From Sipunculus nudus (lineage: Eukaryota; Annelida; Sipuncula; Golfingiida; Sipunculidae), in NCBI GenBank assembly GCA_026874595.1, contig CM049318.1, positions 46,606,456 through 46,670,455 of the forward strand: DNA of 64,000 nucleotides, read 5' to 3'. The notes beneath the pieces are model-generated. The model saw only the letters and a list, made by a program, of their open reading frames with translations, did not search any database and was not told the DNA's origin. The position numbers were made by a program, and so were the translations under genes. This document shows, piece after piece, positions 55,426 through 64,000 of the stretch. Each line of letters starts with the position of its first letter. Within the stretch, counting starts at the first letter, position 1.

Positions 55426-55639
55426 GCAGCCCCTTCAGACCATCAATGAGTCTGGGTCTCTGTTGTCTCCGTCTGATATCAGCTTTGATAAGACAGGTGA
55501 AGATGGTCTGGATGTAGTCTATCCACCGAGTGCTAAAAAGCGACCATCTGCTCCTCCCCTGGAGGACATTTTGGATGTCACACCTCCAGAAAAACGACAC
55601 CGAAGTGGAAGAAAATCACGCTCTAAGAAGAAGTCTAAG
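55426..55639 (+). CDS. RACGAP1: RACGAP1 coding exon 5
   Basis: Linker region with INESGSLLSPSDISFDKTGE, matching human IDESGSILSDISFDKTDE, followed by a basic stretch (RHRSGRKSRSKKKSK) like the human KREKRR region, a probable nuclear-localisation signal. Acceptor TTACAG before 55426, donor AAG/GTAAGG after 55639 (phase 0 out). Confidence 0.92.
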
Positions 55640-56520
55640 GTAAGGCTTACATGAAGGAGGTTCACCACACTTTACATATCATGTCCAGAAGTGACACTAA
55701 TTGGACATAGACATATCTTTCCACACTGCCAGTTTATTATAGCAGTTTTGTAATATGAACTTATGTGTACACAGGACCAAAGCTTCAGTTTGTATCAGTC
55801 ACTGGCTATTGCTAACTACCCAGTCAGTATAAAACTTCTCTTACAGATCCCCTGCACATTTCACTACTTCTCTCATTTTTCTTCCTATTGAAAGCCCCGA
55901 TTTATGACAATAAATAGTCAGTAATTTGGAAGCTGTTGCATTTTGATAAAAGGCATTCTGATACAGTTAATTGTAAGAATAATTCAGTTAACACATACTA
56001 TTTATACCCCATACAGCCATGCCTAAAGTCAGCCCTGAGTTTCATTGCCAGACTTTCACAGAGTCTTAAAGTAATTGAGACCAGGAAGATCAAAGCTTGA
56101 GTTTCATGACCTCAGTCTTACAGGGCCTTGGGTAGATACATTGCTTGAAGAGTAGACTGGGACAAGTACAAACAGTTTCTGCAGAAGAACCCGATGACTC
56201 TGCAGTGATATTAAGCAGGCTGAGGTTCCCGCCTAAGATATAGTGCTTATTTAACAGCACTGAGAAATTTCTGCCAGTCCATGGAATTCCACCATATTGT
56301 TAGTCAATTGTTCATTCTTGAGATAGATGTATATCCAGTGTTTTTTGTGGTTTTATTTTAGCTCAGCTGTTTTCAGCCAATGTGTCATGTTTTTATAAAA
56401 TTAAAGGGGGGGGGATATTTTCTAAGTAACTGATAAATTTAAAGAAAAAGAAATACAGTGTGGACCCTAATATGTTCATGACTTAAATCATTTGAAAATG
56501 TTTTCATGTTCTTTTAACAG
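55640..56520. other. RACGAP1 intron 5
   Basis: No repeat or gene recognised. Confidence 0.5.
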
Positions 56521-56662
56521 AATCACCGTAGAAGTAATTCTGCCATTGTTACCCTTACAACTGTAACAGTGGATCCACAGGGACCAATTGAAGCGACCAC
56601 AGAAATTGATGCTGAGAAACTGAGACCCCGCAGAAACTCTAGCCCAGGCAAAGGCAATATAA
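56521..56662 (+). CDS. RACGAP1: RACGAP1 coding exon 6
   Basis: Contains IVTLTTVTVDPQGPIEATTE, matching human [20 protein letters not shown]. Acceptor TAACAG before 56521, donor ATAA/GTAAGT after 56662 (phase 1 out). Confidence 0.92.
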
Positions 56663-56977
56663 GTAAGTTTTTTCTCAATTTTAATGATGCGAATTTCAAT
56701 GCATTTTTTTCACCAATGACTTGTGTTTTAATAGTTACATATATTTTATCACAGCCTTAGGGCTTTGACACAGCTTTAGGGCTAAATAAGATTTGTGTAA
56801 AAATGCTTTTTCATATGATACATGAAACAATATATACATCAGGAATATAATGTACATGTACTTCAAAATTTTTAATATTTGAAAGACGTTAGTTTTGATT
56901 TCTGCAGGAATTTTACCTTTCTGAAAAGACAATGGAATTATAGCATAAATTAGTTTAAGCCTTGAATGTATACTCCT

Positions 56978-57075
56978 AATCTGTGTTCTTGTGTTTAGGC
57001 CTTGAATGTTTAAATCTAATCTGTGTTCTTGTGTTTAGGCCTTGAATGTTTTTATCTAATCTGTGTTCCTGTGTC
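56978..57075. repeat. About 40-bp tandem repeat, 2.5 copies
   Basis: GCCTTGAATGT...CTAATCTGTGTTCTTGTGTTTAG repeated. Downstream, 57,105-57,240 and 57,260-57,930 are a diverged direct duplication, the second interrupted by the MITE below. Confidence 0.75.
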
Positions 57076-57341
57076 TGTGTAACATGACTTTGGTTGTTTG
57101 TTCATATACAGATTCCTGATTGTTTAATGTGCATGAAATGCTGCATGAAATGCAATATAAAACAGATTATAAAGTATGGGCTATTTGCTGTTAAAAACTC
57201 TATCTGCCAGTTTCAAGTTTAAAGCAATAAATAATTGAATACCAATTATGTTTATTTGTTTGTATATATACAGATTCCTGATAGTTTAATGTGCATGAAA
57301 TGCAATATATAACATTATAGAGCATGGGCTATTTGCTATTA

Positions 57342-57878
57342 TAGTCCATTTCACCACCTGCTGTCCACCTGTTTTTTGTAGATAATTTACTTAAAAGTTT
57401 ATATTTTTCAATATTTTCCAAGAAAACAACATATGGAAGTGACAACCTAATATGGCAGTTAAGAATTTTACCATAAATCCACCGTTTATGTTTCACAACA
57501 TTTTAGTCTCTTTATCATGATCTGGCAGATGTGGTGTGTCCCTCCATAAGTAGCCATCTTTGTTTTACCTGGTTATATTTTTTAGAGTGTTTACATGAGA
57601 TCATCCAATCAGCAGCTGTCAGCTGAGGCTGTTTTTGCATGTGACAATGACCTTCACCGCCATAAGTGGGTCTCATATGTTGTAAAATGTAGACTGATTT
57701 CTCATATTTTCAGAAAATTCTGTTACTCAAATAAGGTATAAGGTAGGTATTTAGCTACCTTATTGAAAATTAGGTTCTGTAATCCTCTCCTCTACACTAT
57801 AATTGTTTCCCTTGAAATGTACCTAATAAAAATTTTCATAGCAAAAAACAGGTGGACATGAGGGGATGAAATGGACTA
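57342..57878. mobile_element. MITE with TA target duplication and about 37-bp inverted ends
   Basis: 537 bp. Starts TAGTCCATTTCACCACCTGC and ends with the near complement; both ends share TGTCCACCTGTTTTTTG. Flanked by TA on both sides (57340-57341 and 57879-57880). The uninterrupted target is present about 150 bp upstream (near 57,180-57,215) as the sister copy of the host duplication, which confirms the boundaries. No transposase. Confidence 0.85.
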
Positions 57879-57964
57879 TAACATTTCTATTTGTCAGTTT
57901 CAAGTTTGAAGCAATAAATAATTGAATATTAATTACGTAATTATGAAAAGATGAAAAAAATTAA

Positions 57965-59020
57965 ATGTTATTTTTTCAAACTGGTGGTGCTACCAGTATT
58001 TTTTCTAATTTTTATGATTTTTATTTACCTTCAAAATAGCTGTCATCTTTTAATAGGGCACATATCATAACTGATGGACCTGAAATCTTCTAATTTGACA
58101 TCAAGGGAGGTCCATGAAAAGTCTGTGGAAACATGAAATTAGGTCTCTGTTACCCATATCCTATGAGCTATTGGGCTTGTACCCCTCACAATAAATAAAA
58201 ATTTGATACAAAAATTCCAGTGTCTGTACAACTAATGCATTGATCACCATGATTCTTTGCATGATTATTGATCATGGGTGTTCCATCAGTTCCTGCAAAC
58301 TGGTGGCCCCACCTACATTTTTTTCTCTATTTTTGAGACCTTCAAAAAACCCTCATCTGTTAACCGGGCACAAATTGTAACTGCTTGACCTAGAATCTTC
58401 ACACTTGACATCTAGGGAGGTCCATGAAAAATATCCTTGGAAACCAGATTTTAGGTCTCTGTTACCCATATCCTTCAAGCTGTGACCCCCAGAATAATTA
58501 AAAAAATGATACAAAAGCTCCAGTATCTGAATAACTGATGCATTGATTGCCATGATTCTTTGCATGCATATTGATCATGGAGTGTTTCATCAGTCATGTA
58601 GACTGGTGGCACCACCTGGATTTTTTTTTAAATTTTACGCATTTATTCCTTAATTCTGGAGAGGCTCTTTCTGAGAGTCATGTTGCCCACTGTTCAATTT
58701 TCCCTGAATTAGCTTAGCATCATAGCCCATGGGCAACTAGTTAGCTCAGCTGACAAAAAATCATCTGAGCTTTTGCTATGGTCTTTGATTGTCATTCTTC
58801 CAGCCAGCCATCTGGCCTTTAGACCCAGAAACTTCTAACTTGACATCCATAGAGGTCCATTTAAAGTCTCCTTGGAAACCTGAAATAAGGTATCTGTTTC
58901 CCATATCCTCTGAGCTATGGGGCTGGTAAGTACCCCCCAGAATTAAAATGTGATATTTGAATAACTATGCAGTTATCACAATGATTCTTTGCACACTTAT
59001 TGATCATGAAGTGTTAAGGA
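57965..59020. repeat. Further copies of the GGGCACAAATCGTAA-type interspersed repeat
   Basis: Two to three units like 42,530-44,140, with TTAGCTCAGCTGAC starting a new copy at 58,741. Confidence 0.65.
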
Positions 59021-60435
59021 GCAGGTCAAGGGTTCACTCAGAGCAATAGCTGGAGCTAGCAATTGGTTCCGGTTAATAAAAGCGGCAACTGCCTTTCTCA
59101 CATAAGCTTGTAAGCCCAGTGCACCTGACTCAAGAGAAGTTTGATATATTGACCTGATAATTTGTCCTGACCATGCATCTTTGATGGCTTTTTCATTCAA
59201 AAGACTGGTGTCACCACCTACAATGACTTTTGCACAGTGTATGTGCTTGCTTATTTCTCAGGAGGGATTTGAATATCAGCCTGAAATTGTTCATATTTAT
59301 ACTTATCAGATAGCAGGCCTGGACAAATTGCGCAAACAATCCTTTGGGTTACTCAAGGGTTACGCAATATGAAATTGGCGCAAATCGATTTTTGTTTGTG
59401 CAAACCAGATTACAGTAAAAATAAAAATACAGGTTAAATCAAAGCGCAGAGTCCCTGTGTACCAATCCCCTCTTTAATTATGATCATTTTCATCCTGAAA
59501 TGGACTATTGCTACCGTGTCCAATGTGTAGAATATGGCCTTCAATTATAATTATCGGTAACAGTCCATGGTACTGTGAACCCTCTTGGGCCAGAACATCT
59601 TTCATTGACTTCTTATAGATGGTGCTGCAAAAGGGGATTTTCAAACGGGAAGTAGGGCTGTCTTGAAAATTTGTTAATATCTCAGATTTCCCTTACAATT
59701 AGGCTTAAATAAATTTCTGTTTAATAGTATTTTTTTCGTTTGAGACATAAGTAATGTGTTCTTAATTCAAGAATTTGGTCTTGCAGTTTGGCAGTGACAA
59801 TTATGCCGTAACGAGGCCACACATCTGTATTTGCATACGAAATCTCTTAGCCATTGGTCCCGACAATAATTGTAGTGATATTAATGCAATCATCAGCAGC
59901 TGGCGGGTTCAGCTGAAGGTAATAGAAGCTTATTTTAGGAGGACGGAGCAAAATAAAAATCCTGATGTTGGTATAGTTAGGAAAATCAACTGGTTTTAAA
60001 TCATTTTACAGATATGATTCATGCTTGTGAATAGATTTTATTTAATATTCTCTGGATAATATAAATTTCATTTATCAAAACTATAAGCATTTTAAAATTG
60101 TTCATATGACCGTCTCTAAAGAGATAAATAACCAGACAGAATTCATTTTTTCTTATGACGTCAATAGATATTTGATATATTATTGGTGCCATAACACAGG
60201 GCAAAAGTTCCCTAAAACTTCCCTGAATATATTTTATTTTTTCCATATATAGCCAATAACAACTATAACTAAAACTATGTATTTCATATAGCATAATTTT
60301 TATATGTATGTTTCAAATGTGCTTTACAATTAAAACTTATTCAAAAGTGAACCACATATTTACTAAATTATCAATGACACTAAAAAATTAATATAGTTAT
60401 ATCGGTAAAAATATTATAAAAATATTTGGGTATAG
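59021..60435. other. RACGAP1 intron 6, mostly unassigned
   Basis: A short piece near 59,196-59,300 resembles the 280-bp repeat core of the Helentron-like element (GGTGTCACCACCTACA, then TTTGCACAGTGT). Otherwise nothing recognised. Confidence 0.4.
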
Positions 60436-60439
60436 TATT

Positions 60440-61375
60440 TTCTAAAAAGGTAAGTTTTAATGTCCTTCTTAAATTGTTCAATTGCTTTCAGTTCATCTGG
60501 AATGCTGTTCCATAACTCTGTACCACAAACATTGAAAGATCCCTAAGCAAATTCAAAAGTATTTGAAGACAATGGTCAAGACATTATGTTCTTCTATGCA
60601 AGCACAAATAGGTATCAAGTGTAATGCCTGACGAGCTTCAGTTGCACTTTCGTATTTTTTCTTGTGTAATGCTAATTTTGCTGCAATGTTTTGCACACGT
60701 TGTAGCTTTTTAATTGAACTTTCTGGTAGGCCAAATAAAATTCCATTGCAATAGTCAAGGTAAGTCAGGACTAGATCCAAGAACTTATGTGTGAGTTGCT
60801 TCCATCGTGAGTATGGATCTGATCTGCTTAATTCTGTGAATATTTTGCATTGCAGTTCTACATTTCAATGAAATGTAATGTTTGAAATTAAGCTGCTTGT
60901 CCAGCCAAGCTCATGAGTATTTAATAGTATCTGAGAGTTCAATGTGTTTACATTTAACTGAGATGATATGCATTTTGATAACTAACCATTGTCACCAAAG
61001 ATAATAAATTCTGTCTTGGAACTATTCATTTTTAGTCTGATTGAGTCCATCCACGTTTTAATGTCTTTTGCTCAAGTTTTTGGATGGTGGCGTTCTCTGC
61101 TTGACGATTGTTAGCACTGAATGAACACTTAATTGCATGGTCATCTGCATATCCATGAAGTTAGATGTCTCCTGGAATAACTTCCTGTATTATATCAGGT
61201 AAAGAAATGGCCCTGTACAGCTTACTTGAGGAACCAAAAGAGTTAGGTCCATATTTCTTGAAAGCGTCTCACCTATTTTTACTTTATATGATCTGGGTCT
61301 TAGGTCACTATCAAACCATTCCAGAACATTTCCATTTACCGTATTCCATATAATTTTTCCAAATATTTTTATACC
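60440..61375 (-). mobile_element. Degenerate CR1/Jockey-like LINE reverse transcriptase fragment
   Basis: On the minus strand, GYADDHAIKC near 61,150 is the RT catalytic box, followed by QKLEQKT and, in ORF 60553-60780, YLDYCNGILFGLPESSIKKL and LQRVQNIAAKLAL, a motif order typical of CR1/Jockey-group polyproteins. Frameshifts and stops throughout. Truncated at both ends. Confidence 0.75.
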
Positions 61376-61794
61376 CTGTTAAGCGCTCAGCTGAGCACTG
61401 TGACCCATTGGTCCCTTGTTTTTATGTTTTATTCTTCTGGTATATTTTCATATTTAAATTTTGTGTCACATTTTGTCTTTTATTCTAAGTTGATACAAAC
61501 CCCTCAGCAGTTAAAGGATTATTTCAAGTGATATGTTCATAAATTAGCAATAGCAATTGTCAGAAAATTGCAAAATAAATGAAACTGACAGCTATGTTTT
61601 ACATTTTATCACAGATATCACAGACTTTGCAAGGCATGTTTTGATGATAGAAATTACTGTAACCACATTTTCATTTGTAGTTGCTGCTGGATGAACTATA
61701 ATGCAGGATTTCATATCATGTCCCACTGTCAGATATACATAATTATGGTTAATATGAATTTTATGTACAAGGTCCAGCATCAGATAACTAAGCA

Positions 61795-61812
61795 CATATA
61801 TATATATATATA
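61795..61812. repeat. AT microsatellite flanking the MITE
   Basis: Short TA run on the left side of the pogo-like element. Confidence 0.8.
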
Positions 61813-62580
61813 CAGTAGAGCGCCGTATTTCCGAATGCCGCATTTCCGAAAATTCGTTTTTCCGAAAATTAAAATAGGGAACCGAAAATTTATTCGTATT
61901 TCCGAACTATATTTCAAGTAGATAAAAACCTAAAATAAGAACATGCATTGTAATTACGAATCACAAGGCCTGCATTCATGTGTTAAGTCAGTGGTGACCC
62001 TAATTAATTAGTTCTGGGCCGATGTTGTCGCCGGGGCAAAGGTGTGAAAACTACAGCTAGCCCCGCAACGCTCAATGTACCCCTAGCAAGCGACTGAGCA
62101 ATTTATCCAAGAGCACTTGTGTGTTATCAACCGCATCTCGTTTGTACTCAAGCAAGCATAGTTCGTCGGCTTGGGAAGGATGTCATGCCAAATAACTGAG
62201 CAGTTTACTCACATCAACATATGTGAGGTATAATTCATTAAACGCTTGTGCTCGAGCAACTTTTATATGTCCCGGTCTTCAATTACGAAGATCAGTAGGA
62301 AACACCGTGTTCCTTGGCAATGTTATTTGATCTTTCCCTCCAGTGAATTTGATAAGAAAAAGAGCACGCACGTATCCTTAAACCAGGTTAGATCGATCTT
62401 TGCCAATTATGCTCAGCAATAATCCAATATTTTTTATACATCCAGGTCATCAATTACGAATATCAAAAAGAAACACTGTGTTCCTCAGGAAAATGGCGTT
62501 AAAACTTGCCGCTAGACCATTGTCCGCATTTCCGAATGTTCGTTTTTACAAACAAATAACTTTAGAAAAACGGCGCTCTC

Positions 62581-62583
<3 letters not shown>
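61813..62583. mobile_element. pogo/Tigger-like MITE in a TA microsatellite
   Basis: 771 bp. Starts CAGTAGAGCGCCGTATTTCC and ends with the near complement (AACGGCGCTCTCCTG), flanked by TA. The CAGTAGA...CCG terminus and TA target fit pogo-type elements. Internally ATTTCCGAA words recur near both ends, and a roughly 50-bp block with CAATTACGAA is duplicated. No transposase ORF. Confidence 0.7.

Positions 62584-62637
<54 letters not shown>
62584..62637. repeat. AT microsatellite
   Basis: About 27 TA units on the right side of the pogo-like element. Confidence 0.9.
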
Positions 62638-62641
<4 letters not shown>

Positions 62642-63071
62642 AAATATGACATGAAATTAAACATATAATATTAACTATCAAATCCTTTATTGTTCAGGTT
62701 TTTAATTTTTTTGTTGTACATAAAATCCCTATATAAAGTCATATTCATAAAAAAAAATTAATAATAAAAATTGGCTATTCAAAAATGAAGTTTTAAAAGA
62801 CTTTTCAAAATAAAAAGACAAAATTAAGTTTGTCTCTCCTTTAAATTTCTTTCCTTTCAAAATCTCTGAGTTTATATTGGTGTGTTTTTTCTCCTACCAA
62901 AAATTGACTTTTCCTGACCTTTGTTCACAATTCACCTTAATAACCCATCCAGGCAACTTTGTTTCCTGCAGTATTAACACACTGTGTTGTAAAACTGACA
63001 TTCTGCTTTACTGTTGATTGTGTCAGGATATAAATGGCATTTTCATTTGACATATTCTTCAAATATTACAG

Positions 63072-63123
63072 ACAAATATAAAGAAAACTGGAACAATAAT
63101 GCAAGGGATTGCAGCCCAGGCGG
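63072..63123 (+). CDS. RACGAP1: RACGAP1 coding exon 7
   Basis: Small 52-base exon, NKYKENWNNNARDCSPG. It is weakly conserved, but ATTACAG and GG/GTAAGT splice sites fit, and it is the only way exon 6 (phase 1) and exon 8 (needs phase 2) join in frame. Human has a comparable poorly conserved stretch (LQPWNSDS). Confidence 0.75.
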
Positions 63124-63755
63124 GTAAGTTCCTGGTTACATATACATTATTTAAATTTTTTAGTGATAAAAAATTGTCATTTGAAAATATAGATTTCAAT
63201 AGAATTACACATCTTCTGACAAAAGATTATATACATAAGTTATTTTAGACATTGGTCCCCAGTGATATTCAACAGCCAGTGGTGCAGAATTCTTATGGGA
63301 ATTTATGAAGGCGGACGAGACAAGTAGAAGCAGACAAAAAGTAATATTAATTGAAAAATATGTAAAGAATATGTCAATGAGAATAAATTTTATAAGGGAT
63401 TTATAAATTTGATTTTTAAACAGTGGACAGAATGCAATCGTGCTCTGAACCATGTCACCTGCGTGTTCAGTGTTGACAAACATGAAGGAGGTGATTGTTT
63501 GCTGATGGCAGACTAGTTCCCGTTTACTACAAGTCACTGTCAATATTTCTCTGTGGAAGTGACGACAAAATCAGGAGCAATGGAACTAGTCTATGCTGGC
63601 GTCAACTTTGGCTATCACCAGTAACATTCAAATTCATCCCAATCACACCCACAATCATTATGCCAAATTTAAACCATTTAGTTCGCAGCAGGTTCTGATC
63701 TTGTGAAATCTCCATGGATATATCGTATTTAAGGGAAAGCCCTATTTGTTTTCAG

Positions 63756-63840
63756 ATCACCAGTTTTGCCAGGCAAGGGACTGAATCGCCAACATGTTTT
63801 TGTTTCAAAGACAGTCATCAAACCGGAAACATGCATGCCA
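63756..63840 (+). CDS. RACGAP1: RACGAP1 coding exon 8 (run-up to the C1 domain)
   Basis: Encodes HVFVSKTVIKPETCMP, nearly identical to human HDFVSKTVIKPESCVP at the start of the C1 zinc-binding domain. Acceptor TTTCAG before 63756, donor CCA/GTAAGT after 63840 (phase 0). The rest of the gene (C1 and RhoGAP domains) is off the right edge. Confidence 0.92.
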
Positions 63841-64000
63841 GTAAGTTTTTTTTTTTTCTTCTTCTTCATGAAATAGGCAGTTCACAAAGGATACATGACA
63901 TGTTAGTTGTCAAATAAAAGATAAACTTGAAAATGTTATCAACCATCTTAACTCAACCAGTGCCTCCAGCACTACCACCTCATATTTTGCTGAAAGTCTC
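63841..64000. other. RACGAP1 intron 8, start
   Basis: Intronic sequence to the window edge; nothing else recognised. Confidence 0.6.

Noticed and set aside
58997-59200. 67-codon minus-strand ORF with amphipathic look
   Set aside because: Isolated, no homology recognised, within repeat-rich intron.
63205-63543. 112-codon minus-strand ORF near the end of the window
   Set aside because: Lies in the RACGAP1 intron between exons 7 and 8, antisense, no domain.

Overview
The window joins two things: a large, decaying, virus-like DNA element (about 1 to 21.2 kb, continuing off the left edge) and a stretch of animal nuclear genome carrying a multi-exon RACGAP1 gene on the plus strand (about 32.7 to 63.8 kb, continuing off the right edge). 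The host is a metazoan. The repeat landscape (minisatellites inside introns, Helentron-like elements with internal tandem repeats, short interspersed families with stem-loop ends) and the diverged RACGAP1 suggest a mollusc, most likely a bivalve; that identification is inference.

Region 1-16.9 kb: a compact block of minus-strand genes, often overlapping by a few bases. Recognisable members are a retrovirus-type DDE integrase with a C-terminal chromo-like tail (5.4-6.4 kb), an FtsK/HerA-type packaging ATPase (13.0-13.6 kb), a protein-primed family B DNA polymerase (13.7-16.9 kb) and two tandem paralogues of the invertebrate F54H12.2-type protein (0-2.2 kb), probably a capsid component. This gene set defines a Polinton/Maverick (adintovirus-like) element. 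Between them lie basic, proline-rich or lysine-rich virion-type proteins, a split candidate minor capsid gene and two long unknown proteins. Many genes carry frameshifts or stops, so the copy looks endogenised and inactive, though several ORFs are still open. No adenain-type protease was recognised. TATA boxes lie about 23-42 bases upstream of many start codons.

Region 17.0-21.2 kb: plus-strand, probably early, genes of the same element. An unknown broken gene (17.1-18.7 kb) is followed by about 1.1 kb of AT-rich tandem repeats carrying repeated ACTTCCGG (ETS-type) octamers, then a second TATA-driven unit with overlapping arginine-rich reading frames (20.0-21.05 kb) ending at an AATAAA.

Region 21.3-32.7 kb: GC-rich and AT-rich minisatellites, AT microsatellites, an hAT-type MITE with a perfect 8-bp target duplication, an inverted-repeat element and a tRNA-like SINE. 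A possible non-coding first exon of RACGAP1 lies near 22.9 kb.

Region 32.7-64 kb: eight RACGAP1 coding exons (302 codons in one continuous frame; coiled coil, linker, and the run-up to the C1 domain). The introns hold a three-part 50-55 bp minisatellite family, 146-bp repeats with nuclear-receptor-like half-sites, an L1-like retrotransposon split by a Helentron-type element, a CR1/Jockey-like reverse transcriptase remnant, and MITEs with TA target duplications.
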